Source of the DNA: RGIG4140 sp045614025
GTDB lineage: Bacteria; Pseudomonadota; Alphaproteobacteria; CAAHEQ01; UBA3637
Assembly: GCA_045614025.1 (NCBI GenBank)
Contig: JAZLCE010000013.1
Span: 1 to 64,000 of the forward strand
Direction: 5' to 3'
Length of the DNA stretch: 64,000 nucleotides
Of this stretch, positions 7,551 through 16,814 are shown one piece after another (the first letter of the stretch is position 1; each line of letters begins with the position of its first letter). The notes below the pieces were generated by a model, which was not told the origin of the DNA, ran no database searches, and saw only the letters and a program-made list of their open reading frames with translations. The translations under genes were made by a program, and so were the position numbers.

Positions 7551-7579
7551 ATGATTAAATAATGGAATGAATACAAAAA
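7551..7579 (+). repeat. Direct repeat copy 2, flanking mcrBC
   Basis: This is the second copy of the 29-nt repeat seen at 4285-4313, with two mismatches and the same orientation. The pair brackets mcrB and mcrC exactly, with nothing else between them. Confidence 0.6.
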
Positions 7580-7604
7580 AACTCTGCTTTCACAGAGTCT
7601 TTTG
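7575..7604 (-). terminator. Terminator between small ORF and mcrB
   Basis: ACTCTG and CAGAGT (7581-7598) form a six-bp stem around a six-nt loop, followed on the minus strand by at least six Ts. It ends transcripts of the 15-codon ORF and lies about 100 nt ahead of mcrB, in the position of an attenuator. Confidence 0.6.
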
Positions 7605-7605
7605 A

Positions 7606-7653
7606 TTAAATAATTGATTTTGGATCTTTGAAATAAAAACTTGTTCGTATCAT
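7606..7653 (-). CDS. 15-residue small ORF upstream of mcrB
   Basis: The peptide is MIRTSFYFKDPKSII. An excellent ribosome binding site, AAAGGAG (7663-7669), lies 9 nt before ATG, and a terminator starts 2 nt after the stop. The order SD, tiny ORF, terminator, then mcrB matches a leader-peptide attenuator or a stand-alone small peptide gene. No codon run points to a specific amino acid signal. Function unknown. Confidence 0.4.
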   Translation of the reverse strand: MIRTSFYFKDPKSII

Positions 7654-7860
7654 TTTCTTAAACTCCTTTAATTCTTTGGATAATGGATAAGATAATGGGA
7701 GTAATCTGATGGGATAGTCATTGGATTAAACAACTAAACCCATATTACATTAAGTAAAGTAATTAGGTATTAAACTAATAAATCCAACTGCCTGAGACCA
7801 TTAGATCAGATCAAATATAAATGGGGAAAGCAACTGCTCGGGGGTGGCAAGTGGTTTTGT

Positions 7861-8043
7861 GTGGGGTCTTTGCTTTTGGGGGAAGTTGAACATTACTACC
7901 CAGAAAGTTCACAGAAAACTATAAAAAGTTCGGAGAAAACTTTTTTAAGTAAGGAAAAAACTAATCAACAAAACAATTTTAATGTAAATAAGTATTCATG
8001 CTTGAAAAATATAACCAATTGGATTAAACTTCCTATATGTTAA
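7861..8043 (+). CDS. Possible small ORF overlapping the helicase start
   Basis: A GTG-started frame of 60 codons ends with TAA at 8041-8043, so its last codons overlap the helicase ATG at 8037. The helicase has no recognisable SD of its own, so a coupled upstream frame could explain its translation. The product is Lys/Ser/Asn-rich with no domain. A GGGGGTGG stretch lies about 20 nt upstream, too far for a normal SD. Weak call. Confidence 0.25.
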   Translation: MGSLLLGEVEHYYPESSQKTIKSSEKTFLSKEKTNQQNNFNVNKYSCLKNITNWIKLPIC

Positions 8044-10937
8044 ATGCAGAAGAAATCAAAGCAAAATATTGGGCATTGGAAGTGCTTTCATCTTCCAATC
8101 AATCAGATATTGCAAACTTATCTGGTTCATTAGAAACTTCAAAGATTGATTTAAATCCTCATCAGATTGAAGCAGCCTTATTTGTTTTGAACTCTCCTGT
8201 ATCGCAAGGTGTTATTTTGGCTGATGAAGTCGGTCTTGGTAAGACAATTGAAGCAGGACTTGTGATTTCTGAATACTTTTCACGAGGTTGGACATCTATA
8301 ATTGTTGTTGCACCAGCAAGTCTTTGTGCTCAATGGCAGGTTGAAATGCAAGATAAGTTTGATTTACCTGCTCAAATTATAGATTCTAAATTATATCAAT
8401 CTGCTTTAAAAGAAGAAAAGAACCTATTTGATTTTAAAGGAATTTCTATTTGTTCATATAATTGTGTCCTTCAATTAAAAAAACAAATGAAAGACAAGGA
8501 ATGGCATTTAGTCGTCATTGATGAAGCCCATAAATTAAGAAATTTCTATACTGGTAAGACACAAATAGCAGAATGTATCAATCAAACATTTAAGAATAAA
8601 AAGAAATTATTATTAACAGCAACACCTATTCAAAATACTTTGATGGATATTTTCTCTCTTGTAAGCATTATTGATACAAGCATTTTAGGCAATGAATATT
8701 CCTTTATGGAAAATTATCTGTATAGCGAACAAAGACATCAAGAACTCAAAAAAAGATTGCAATGTGTATTGCATAGAACACTCAGAAAAGATGTATTAGA
8801 ATACATTAAATATACCAATCGTGAAGCCATGACGGTTGCTTTTAATCCTACTACTGCTGAGGAAAAATTGTATCATGAAGTATCTAAATATATTCAAGAT
8901 GTTTCACAAATTGCCATTACTTCCCGAGTTAGAACTCTGATTGTTTTAATGATAAGAAAGTTGATGAGTTCTTCAACTTCCGCTGTGTTAGGAACACTCG
9001 AAGGATTGATGGACAGATTAACTCTGATTGAAAGAACTCATGGAACATATGATGATTTAACTTCATTCTTTAAAGATGATGATATTTTAAGAGAATATCG
9101 GGATGTGTTAGATAATTATGATGCAATTAGAAAGCCATCAAAAAAGATTACAGTAATCCAACAAGATATTGCTTCTGAAAAGGTTTATTTACAACACTTG
9201 ATCAATAAGGCAAAAAAAATAAAGGTTGATGGAAAGACTGAAAAATTGATTGAAGCCCTTAATCAAGGATTTGATAAGATACAAGCCAAAGGTGGGCAAA
9301 GAAAGGCTATTATCTTTACAGAAAGCAACAGAACATTGAATTATCTGTTTAATTACCTATCAAAGAATGGTTTTAAAGATAAAATTGTAACATTTAATGG
9401 GCAAAATAATTCTCCACTATGCAATCAAATATACAGTGATTTTATAGAAAATCATTCATCAGATTTAACAGGTTCCAGAACAAATGACATGAAAAAAGCA
9501 CTTGTAAATGCTTTTAAAGAAAATGCCGAGATTATGATTGCAACAGAGGCTGCTGCAGAAGGTTTGAACTTACAGTTTTGTTCCCTTTTGGTCAATTATG
9601 ACTTGCCTTGGAATCCTCAAAGAGTGGAACAACGAATTGGTCGTGTTCATCGGTATGGTCAAAAGTCTGATGTGGTTATTATTAACTTTATTAACAAGAA
9701 AAATGTTGCAGATGTTAGACTTTATGATATTTTGCAACACAAATTTAAGTTGTTTGATGGTGTTTTTGGGGCAAGTGATGAAATTTTGGGAACATTATCG
9801 GATGGAATGGACTTTGAAAAAGCTGTTGCTTCCATTTTTGAACTTTGCCGAACAACAGAAGAAATCAATCGTGCTTTTGATGAATTACAAGAAAGACTAG
9901 GTGTTCAAAGAGAAGAAAAACTTGAAGAAGCAAAACAACTGGTATTAGAGAACTTAACCCCTACAACACAAGAAAAACTTCATCTTCGCCAACAACAAGT
10001 TGAGGATTATCTGGAAAGACGAAAGAAAATCTTTTGGGATTTAACAGTTATTATGTTAAAGAAAAACCATCCTGATATGTTTATCAATGAAGATTCCAAA
10101 CAATTTGGACCTTATGAAGACCAAGTATTTGATAAAGTTAATTTGGATATAAACTATGGTTGCAACTTTAATTTTGCATTAAATTTTAATAACCGAGAAC
10201 AAGAATTTCCTCTTCACATGCTGTTGCCAAGGGAAAGAAAAGCATTAAAATACAGAGCAAATCCATATAACCCAGATACAGTCTATGGTAAAAAGATTTT
10301 AGAAGAAGCCTTAGATTGCACTCAAAACAATGTGCATTTAGTATTAAATCCAACAGAAAACCTTTCCTTTGGTCAAAAGGGCAGATTAAAACTCTCTTTA
10401 TATAAAATGCAAACTCCAGAGATTAAATATCAGTTAATTGCAACTGTAATTGGCGAAACAGGTGGTTTGTTAAAAATTCCTACTTCAGAGATTTTTGATA
10501 ATATCAAAGAAATTCAAGAAAGTTCAAGTATAGGATACAAAGATTATTTGAGCCAAGTTCAAGAACAAAACATCAAAAAATATGAAAAATCACAACAAAA
10601 ACGAATAGATATGATTTTAAAAGAAGAAGTTGATAAACTCAATCGTTGGTTAATTGATGAAAAGCAAGCCATCCATTTAAAAGGTGAAAAAGCAAAAAAC
10701 AAGATTAGTAGTCTTAAAAGACAATTTAAGATGGAAAAGAATTTTGAGGCGAAATTAAGATTAAAAGCCGAAATCAAAGAGTTAGAAACTCAAATGAATG
10801 CCAACGAATTCAATACATTTGATACAGAACGAGAACTTGAAAAGAAATGTAATCGTTTAATCGGCGGCAAGAAAAGAAGCCTTAAACTTGTTCATTCTGT
10901 TGAGGATGTGTTTGATTTATCGTGGAGTGTTGGGTAA
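8037..10937 (+). CDS. SNF2/RapA-type DNA helicase of the defence island
   Basis: This 966-residue superfamily 2 ATPase has ADEVGLGKTIEAG (Walker A, about residue 60), VVIDEAHKLRN (motif II, DEAH, about 160), LLLTATPIQN (motif III), and a C-terminal helicase half with ATEAAAEGLNLQ and RVEQRIGRVHRYGQ (motifs V and VI). Residues about 820-930 are a charged coiled coil. Proteins like this occur in restriction and DISARM-type loci, where they probably translocate on DNA; I see no nuclease motif. ATG at 8037 lacks an SD, and an in-frame stop lies just upstream at 8025. It converges on the ApeA-like gene, 3 nt apart. Confidence 0.8.
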   Translation: MLNAEEIKAKYWALEVLSSSNQSDIANLSGSLETSKIDLNPHQIEAALFVLNSPVSQGVILADEVGLGKTIEAGLVISEYFSRGWTSIIVVAPASLCAQWQVEMQDKFDLPAQIIDSKLYQSALKEEKNLFDFKGISICSYNCVLQLKKQMKDKEWHLVVIDEAHKLRNFYTGKTQIAECINQTFKNKKKLLLTATPIQNTLMDIFSLVSIIDTSILGNEYSFMENYLYSEQRHQELKKRLQCVLHRTLRKDVLEYIKYTNREAMTVAFNPTTAEEKLYHEVSKYIQDVSQIAITSRVRTLIVLMIRKLMSSSTSAVLGTLEGLMDRLTLIERTHGTYDDLTSFFKDDDILREYRDVLDNYDAIRKPSKKITVIQQDIASEKVYLQHLINKAKKIKVDGKTEKLIEALNQGFDKIQAKGGQRKAIIFTESNRTLNYLFNYLSKNGFKDKIVTFNGQNNSPLCNQIYSDFIENHSSDLTGSRTNDMKKALVNAFKENAEIMIATEAAAEGLNLQFCSLLVNYDLPWNPQRVEQRIGRVHRYGQKSDVVIINFINKKNVADVRLYDILQHKFKLFDGVFGASDEILGTLSDGMDFEKAVASIFELCRTTEEINRAFDELQERLGVQREEKLEEAKQLVLENLTPTTQEKLHLRQQQVEDYLERRKKIFWDLTVIMLKKNHPDMFINEDSKQFGPYEDQVFDKVNLDINYGCNFNFALNFNNREQEFPLHMLLPRERKALKYRANPYNPDTVYGKKILEEALDCTQNNVHLVLNPTENLSFGQKGRLKLSLYKMQTPEIKYQLIATVIGETGGLLKIPTSEIFDNIKEIQESSSIGYKDYLSQVQEQNIKKYEKSQQKRIDMILKEEVDKLNRWLIDEKQAIHLKGEKAKNKISSLKRQFKMEKNFEAKLRLKAEIKELETQMNANEFNTFDTERELEKKCNRLIGGKKRSLKLVHSVEDVFDLSWSVG

Positions 10938-10940
10938 GTG

Positions 10941-12281
10941 TTATTTAAAAACATTTTGCCAGAATCTACCTTTTCTATACAAACTAATTAATTGATGTTG
11001 ATTATGTATAATTCCAAACTTCCTATGTATGGTTCTAATGAATAATAAAAATAAAACTTCACACAAATTCTTAATTTTTATTTCATTTTCTAATATATCT
11101 TTATTGTTAGTATATTTATCTGCGTTTCTTTCTTTAGTTTTTATATGACCAAGGCAATCTCTAATTTCAAGTAATTTATCACCGAAATATTTTTTACTTT
11201 TAATGTTTGGAAAAATCTTTAGTAACCAGTCATAAATCATATCATCTATTTTTGATAAATTTTCTTCAAAGAAATTCTGCAAATGTTGTCCTTTATTTTT
11301 ATCATATCCATATTTCGTTTGCCAATCTTCAACAAAAGATCTATAATTCATTATTGATTGATATCCAACATCTGCTCTATTATAGAGTTTGTCTGTTAGA
11401 ATAATATTTAGGATATTAAATTCATCTTTTGTCATTTTTAACCATAATTCTAAAATACTCCCAAAAGATGATGTTACATCTTTTAAATAAACAGGCAATT
11501 CACACTGTTTATATTCTTTAATATTTTTCTTTACAGCTGGTGATAAAAAAACAGAATAATTAGATTGTTTTATTTTTATCTGTAAATCTAATGCTTCTTG
11601 TCCATCAACCACCAAAACAGAAAAAAGTTTTGCTATTTGATTTTTTATATCTAAGACTTCATAAAATGATTTTTCTTTATTAAATTTTAATAAAAAATAT
11701 GGATTGTAATCAGATATTAATATTTGTTTTTGTTGTAAGTAATCTAATACATTCTGTTCAATGTCAATATGTTTCGCAATACTTAACATTGAAAATAAAG
11801 GATAGTGTTTTTGAGGGCAATTTTTGATTTGAATTTCATATTCATCATTCCTTGCTTCCAATAATGGTAGAGAATTATATATTTGTAAATCAGTGTTTGA
11901 AGAACAAAATGCTTTCAAACAAGGAAGGGAAAAACTTATCTCAGAGATCAAAGGTTCATTTTTATCAAAATAACATCCAAAAATGACACAATTTACAGAA
12001 AAAGTTGCTTTGGATGAAATATTGAAATTCATATAACTACCAATAAGAATTGTACCTAAAATAGTTACATTTCCAACTTGTGTAACATCCCCCCTAAAAA
12101 CTAAATTATTTGTCGCTAATATAATTTCTCGTTCTTTTGAAAACATATTCCACGATAAATGAAGTTTCAGTCCATCATCAGGAGTATAAATCAAAGCACC
12201 TGAAAACTTAACATCTTCATTTTCTTCTAAATAAAAATCTCCGATCCATTCTTGTTTTATGTTTGGATTAAACTTTTTCAT
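10941..12281 (-). CDS. ApeA-like HEPN anti-phage ribonuclease
   Basis: This 446-residue protein fits the ApeA pattern. A beta-rich N-terminal domain (about 1-170) has WIGDFYLEE, a GALIYTPDDGLKLHLSW strand pair and repeated VTILGT / NFNISS strands. A helical C-terminal HEPN domain has the catalytic Rx4H motif at Arg374 and His379 (RDCLGH). ApeA proteins are single-gene abortive-infection effectors that cleave RNA on phage infection. It is the last cistron of the long minus-strand run, 47 nt after the coiled-coil membrane gene. The fold assignment is from memory, not a search. Confidence 0.65.
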   Translation of the reverse strand: MKKFNPNIKQEWIGDFYLEENEDVKFSGALIYTPDDGLKLHLSWNMFSKEREIILATNNLVFRGDVTQVGNVTILGTILIGSYMNFNISSKATFSVNCVIFGCYFDKNEPLISEISFSLPCLKAFCSSNTDLQIYNSLPLLEARNDEYEIQIKNCPQKHYPLFSMLSIAKHIDIEQNVLDYLQQKQILISDYNPYFLLKFNKEKSFYEVLDIKNQIAKLFSVLVVDGQEALDLQIKIKQSNYSVFLSPAVKKNIKEYKQCELPVYLKDVTSSFGSILELWLKMTKDEFNILNIILTDKLYNRADVGYQSIMNYRSFVEDWQTKYGYDKNKGQHLQNFFEENLSKIDDMIYDWLLKIFPNIKSKKYFGDKLLEIRDCLGHIKTKERNADKYTNNKDILENEIKIKNLCEVLFLLFIRTIHRKFGIIHNQHQLISLYRKGRFWQNVFK

Positions 12282-12328
12282 CTACCTCTCGCTTTCTTCA
12301 AATTTTTTATATTCTTTACTTATATTTT

Positions 12329-13645
12329 CTATCCTTTCTTTTTTATTTTACTCCAAGTTTCCAAACATGATTGTATTGTCATTACGATTTCTTTTGGAAT
12401 TATAATATTTCTATCGTCAACTTTATTTTTATCTAAATCCTTAGTAAATATTTCTTTTACCAATTCTAGTTTCGTTTCATCCTTTTTGTTAGATGGTTCT
12501 TTATCATCACAATTATTACACTTAACCATTCTCATATTTTCCATAAATGGTTCTAATCCTGCAGTTTTAATTTCAAAATCACGTAATTGAAACTCTCTAT
12601 TGCGCTGTTTGTTTGCAATACTTGCACAATACCACGCTGGCAAAAACAGTGTAAAGCCAAGAGGTATTCTATATAATAAATTTATTGGGTTAAAATTCGG
12701 AGAAGAGATGTCTTTATAAAAGGTTATCGCTAAAAAGATTATTACTCCTAACATGATAAATAAAGCAATCCCCATCATTGTGTGGGCAAAATTTTTAGCT
12801 CTATTTGCATAACTTTGGGAGCTACCAGATACGGTTGCTTTACCAATAATTCCCCATAATCTTTCTACATCTTTCTGTTTGCTAATCATGTACTCTAACA
12901 ATGAATCTGTTTCTGTTTTATTTGAATTATGAAACTCATCAAAAACACTTTTCATTTCTGTTGTTTCTTTTTCAAAAGTTTCTTGATTTGTTTTTTGATT
13001 TTCTTTAAACTCATTTTTAAATGTTTCTATATTTTCTTCATAATTTGATTTAAAATCAGATATTGTTTCTTCTAAGTTAATATGTTCATCTTTTATTTTT
13101 TGTGTCAAATCTTCTAGTTTAGTTTTTAAAGAAGCATTTTCTGTGTTCAATTCTTCTAATTGTTTTTCATACCGCTCTTTTTCTTCTATCCATTTATTAA
13201 GTTCATCTTCTTGCTTCTTCTTAAATCTATCTATTTCATCAGCAATAGATTTTTTTATATCATCTCTTTCTGTATTAAAGTTTTCAATGATTTTTCCAAC
13301 ACTTATTTTTACAGTATTTTTGTCTTTATAAACTGGAATTCTCGAAAGATCTGAAGTAATATTCGAATAGATATTATAGGTTGTTTCAATATTTAAAACA
13401 TTGTTACTTTGCAAGGAAGAAATATTGCTTTGTAAGTTTGATAATAATTGTGTTGGAACAACTTGAGTTAAACAATTATTAAGAACATACTGTGCATATA
13501 CCAACAGTTGTTCATATGCTTCCAATGAATCTTTATTTGCATCTGTTAAATTTTCTCTCTGCTTATAATCTTCTATAAACTTTAAGATTGTTTCTATTTC
13601 TTGATGAACTGAATGGTTTTTATAATTATCAGAAAGTATTCCCAT
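12329..13645 (-). CDS. Membrane protein with long coiled coil in the RM operon
   Basis: This 438-residue protein has a helical N terminus, a long charged coiled coil (about 120-265, Glu/Lys/Asn-rich heptads), then two membrane segments, FAHTMMGIALFIMLGVIIFL (about 288-310) and a second with LGFTLFLPAWYCASIA (about 328-350), and a cytoplasmic tail with a CNNC pair. It starts 6 nt after mod ends, so it is part of the operon. I do not know the family. The shape, a coiled-coil sensor on a membrane anchor, resembles membrane effectors of several defence systems, which is inference. Confidence 0.65.
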   Translation of the reverse strand: MGILSDNYKNHSVHQEIETILKFIEDYKQRENLTDANKDSLEAYEQLLVYAQYVLNNCLTQVVPTQLLSNLQSNISSLQSNNVLNIETTYNIYSNITSDLSRIPVYKDKNTVKISVGKIIENFNTERDDIKKSIADEIDRFKKKQEDELNKWIEEKERYEKQLEELNTENASLKTKLEDLTQKIKDEHINLEETISDFKSNYEENIETFKNEFKENQKTNQETFEKETTEMKSVFDEFHNSNKTETDSLLEYMISKQKDVERLWGIIGKATVSGSSQSYANRAKNFAHTMMGIALFIMLGVIIFLAITFYKDISSPNFNPINLLYRIPLGFTLFLPAWYCASIANKQRNREFQLRDFEIKTAGLEPFMENMRMVKCNNCDDKEPSNKKDETKLELVKEIFTKDLDKNKVDDRNIIIPKEIVMTIQSCLETWSKIKKKG

Positions 13646-13651
13646 ATCTTA

Positions 13652-15370
13652 TTATTCTCCTTCATCAAATTCAAAATCTTCGTCTTTTGGAGTGTAGTCT
13701 TTGAGGTTGAGAGGGTATCCGGCACGGCCCCATTCACATTTGGATAAAATAGCTGTTGGAATCTTTTTAACCGTTATGTTCGGATAGTTGTTTGGGTTTC
13801 CAATAAAGGCTTTGCAACAGATTAACAGGTTATTATCCCCCACTTCTTCGGCAATCTTGGCTAAAGAAGTTTCTTGTAAGCCCATTGTTGTGGTATAGAT
13901 AAAACTCTTTTCAGATGAATAGCCTTGTTTCCAATACTTTTCTGTATCGGGTTTGTAATGATATCCCAAAACCTTACACATGGCTTCAGCAAGCATATCG
14001 GCATTATATTCGGGAGAAATAATATCCATACCGAAAGAATCTTTGATGATTAAAGAGGATGCTAATTCATAGAATTTAAATCCACCACCACAAGTCCAGT
14101 TAATAATTTTTGATATACCACTTTTATCTGTTCCATTTATTACTGATTTTAATCTTTTTAAACAGTGAGTATAAGCATGCTCTCCCATTTCTATACCAAT
14201 CCATCTACGTCCCATTTTGTGTGCAACAGCCGCAGTTGTTCCAGACCCCAAGAAACTATCAAGAATAATATCACCTTTGTTACTGAACATTGTAAGTAAT
14301 CGGGCAATCAAATATTCTGGTTTTTTAGAAGCAGCAAAAGCAACCCCTCCTTCATTTTGAGAATTGTTGAAATCTATATCATCCCAAAAATCACATTGTA
14401 ATTTTGCGAAATATCGCTCACCTGATCCATCTATACCTATATCTTGAATACTTTTGGATAAAGGAGAAAGTCTTCGTCCATTATATGCGAAATTCCGACT
14501 TTGTTCTGAACCGATATACTCTACTACTGTATCAGGATTGGCTAAACTTTTTTCTTTTGGTTCATCAGGTATTTCTTTGGTACTTTGAAAAATCTTGTCT
14601 TGATTAGAAAAAACAAATTCTTTAAATTTAGGATTCATTAAACTAAATTCATCTATTTTTTCAGATTTTTCAATTATTTTTCTTTCAATTAAAACTTCTT
14701 TTAGGCTCCTTTTTATTAATGGAAAACTAGAAATATCAACATAGCTATTAAAATGAGTATCCCACAATTCTCGTTTTTGGTATATAGGATTTATTTTTAT
14801 TTCAGGACCTTTTTTATATACTAACATATAAGATTTTGTTTTTATAATTGTTTTTTCTTTAGCTGACAGTTTTAACCCTGAAGGATGTGAATCTCGTACC
14901 ACTATATTATTTACAAAGGAAGAACGTCCAAATATACTATCCATTAAAACTTTTAAATATGCTTGTTCGTTATCATCTATATGGATAATTATCACACCAT
15001 CTTCTGATAACAGACGTCTTAAAATCTCTAATCTATCACGCATTAATGATAGCCAAATAGAATGTTCTAAACCATCATCATAATGTTCAAAAGCATTACC
15101 TGTGTTATATGGTGGATCTATGTATATACATTTAATTTTACCTGTATAATCTTGTTCCAAAGCCTTTAATGCCAACAAATTATCCCCATGAATGAGCATA
15201 TTGTCATAAGTTGGCTTGACTTTTTGTTCTTCAAACAATCCCGTCGGGGCTGTATCAGCCTCATAAGAAAATGACTTTTCTTTATCTTCTAACAAAATAC
15301 GAGGTTCTGGGTTAAATCTATCTTCCTTCCCCGGCCATGTTAATTCTAATCTCGTCAATTTATTTGTCAT
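13652..15370 (-). CDS. mod: Type III restriction-modification DNA methyltransferase (Mod)
   Basis: This 572-residue adenine-N6 methyltransferase is of the beta class. The catalytic DPPYNTG lies near residue 85 and the SAM-binding FLGSGTT near 375, with the target-recognition region between them. The N terminus (RLELTWPGKEDRF, then MLIHGDNLLALKAL) is typical of Type III Mod. It supplies sequence recognition and protective methylation, and partners with Res. Its start overlaps the 3' end of the preceding membrane gene by 11 nt. It is unusual that res is 2.5 kb upstream, not adjacent. I see no simple-sequence repeat of the kind that makes some mod genes phase-variable. Confidence 0.9.
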   Translation of the reverse strand: MTNKLTRLELTWPGKEDRFNPEPRILLEDKEKSFSYEADTAPTGLFEEQKVKPTYDNMLIHGDNLLALKALEQDYTGKIKCIYIDPPYNTGNAFEHYDDGLEHSIWLSLMRDRLEILRRLLSEDGVIIIHIDDNEQAYLKVLMDSIFGRSSFVNNIVVRDSHPSGLKLSAKEKTIIKTKSYMLVYKKGPEIKINPIYQKRELWDTHFNSYVDISSFPLIKRSLKEVLIERKIIEKSEKIDEFSLMNPKFKEFVFSNQDKIFQSTKEIPDEPKEKSLANPDTVVEYIGSEQSRNFAYNGRRLSPLSKSIQDIGIDGSGERYFAKLQCDFWDDIDFNNSQNEGGVAFAASKKPEYLIARLLTMFSNKGDIILDSFLGSGTTAAVAHKMGRRWIGIEMGEHAYTHCLKRLKSVINGTDKSGISKIINWTCGGGFKFYELASSLIIKDSFGMDIISPEYNADMLAEAMCKVLGYHYKPDTEKYWKQGYSSEKSFIYTTTMGLQETSLAKIAEEVGDNNLLICCKAFIGNPNNYPNITVKKIPTAILSKCEWGRAGYPLNLKDYTPKDEDFEFDEGE

Positions 15371-16052
15371 TTTCCACGTCCTTCTTTTTTGATTTTAATT
15401 TTAATATTAGCCATAATATTAATCTCTTAAAGATGTTTGTTTTTTCTTGGTAAAATGGTTTTAATGTTTTTTCAACTTCTGCCAAAATATTCTGCATTTG
15501 TAAATTAACTTCATCATCTTCAGATTGTTCAATATTGTATTTTTTTAATTCTCTGGATAACTTATCTCTTTTTTCTTCCTTTGTTTGATATAAAATGCGA
15601 GTATTATAATCAATTCTGTTAATGATTTTTATGATGCCTAAAAAATGTTTTTCCAAAGATTTATCAAAGATTACATTTGCTTTATTTTTCAAATCTTGAA
15701 ATCTATCAATTCTATTAATATTTTTTTCTAATTCATATATTGTTTCTAACTGACTACATTGATAATCTGTTGCATCAGGAAACTTAAAGTAATCTCTTAT
15801 ATATTGACTTCCACCAGGTTTTCTAAAGTTTCTGCGAATATATTTTATTAAATCAATAATATCATAAAAACTTTCAACAATTTCTCGTGCCAATTCAATT
15901 TTAGGTTGTTCAATAACTTGTTGTCTCCAAGTTTTTAGTCCCATACCTGCAATAATACATCCAGCCAAAAGCAATATTAACTCTATCGTTTTAACGATGC
16001 CTTCGAATGTGATATTAAAATCTGTTAAACAAGATAAAATACAATGCATCAT
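15360..16052 (-). CDS. Membrane-anchored coiled-coil protein (operon cistron 5)
   Basis: This 230-residue protein has one N-terminal membrane segment (about 18-41: GIVKTIELILLLAGCIIAGM), then a long helical cytoplasmic part rich in Lys, Glu, Ile and Arg. The layout matches its upstream neighbour, so they may be a pair. It starts directly after that gene's stop (TAAATG) and overlaps mod, so translation is coupled. I do not recognise a family. By position it could anchor or regulate the restriction complex at the membrane; that is inference. Confidence 0.6.
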   Translation of the reverse strand: MMHCILSCLTDFNITFEGIVKTIELILLLAGCIIAGMGLKTWRQQVIEQPKIELAREIVESFYDIIDLIKYIRRNFRKPGGSQYIRDYFKFPDATDYQCSQLETIYELEKNINRIDRFQDLKNKANVIFDKSLEKHFLGIIKIINRIDYNTRILYQTKEEKRDKLSRELKKYNIEQSEDDEVNLQMQNILAEVEKTLKPFYQEKTNIFKRLILWLILKLKSKKKDVENDK

Positions 16053-16814
16053 TTACTTATTCTCCAATATTTTTCTATTGTATTCTTCTAATTCTTGTTT
16101 TGCTTTTTCAAATTCTTTTTTTGCATTCTCTTCGTATGGAGGAATCTCTAGATCTAATCCTTTAATTTTTTTTGGAAGTAATGTTGTTTTATCAACCAAC
16201 TCTTTTATTTTTAAAATTAATTCATTAAAATACATTATTCTTCTTTCATTATTCATGCGTTCTTCAATTATAACTTTTATTAAATTGATCGCATCCTTTT
16301 TATTATCACCACAACTTCTAGATTCTTCTATGAGATGATTTCGTTCTTTTAACAAATCAGAAATAATGTGACTTCCTTGAACTATTTTAATTATATCAAT
16401 AACATAATTTTCTTCTACTTTTATACAAGGTGAATATTTTTCAACAATAATGGTATCCAAAATCGGTAAATTTAAATAAAAACGTGTACCTATTAGTTTA
16501 AAATTTTCAGAGGAATCTATTTCTTTTTCAGGCAAAGAAATAACCTCTTGTAATTTCTGGAATTGTTTTTTTAAATCTATTAATGGATCAAATGTTGTTG
16601 ACAATACCGATAACAACAAGTTTAAATTATCTCTTAATTCTTTTTTTTCTTTGCGTTCTTCAGCTTTATCTGCTCCATAATAGCGTGTTAATAACCAAAC
16701 AACAAACGGAACACCAATAGTTCCAATCAGAGGAATACCATAATCTTTCCACCATATTTTATCAAAGATAAAACTATTTCCTATGCAACTACATATATCA
16801 CAAACAAAATCCAT
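16053..16814 (-). CDS. Membrane-anchored helical protein (operon cistron 4)
   Basis: This 253-residue protein has a short Cys-containing N terminus, a membrane segment at about 26-44 (GIPLIGTIGVPFVVWLLTRY), then a charged helical region with a predicted coiled coil near the C terminus (KKEFEKAKQELEEYNRK). Its ATG overlaps the dinD stop as TAATG, which implies coupled translation. No family recognised. Together with the following gene it makes two consecutive one-pass membrane helical proteins inside a Type III RM operon. Confidence 0.6.
   Translation of the reverse strand: MDFVCDICSCIGNSFIFDKIWWKDYGIPLIGTIGVPFVVWLLTRYYGADKAEERKEKKELRDNLNLLLSVLSTTFDPLIDLKKQFQKLQEVISLPEKEIDSSENFKLIGTRFYLNLPILDTIIVEKYSPCIKVEENYVIDIIKIVQGSHIISDLLKERNHLIEESRSCGDNKKDAINLIKVIIEERMNNERRIMYFNELILKIKELVDKTTLLPKKIKGLDLEIPPYEENAKKEFEKAKQELEEYNRKILENK

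Noticed and set aside
13652..15370. Phase-variable mod gene
   Set aside because: Many Type III mod genes carry tetra- or pentanucleotide repeats; I see no such tract here.
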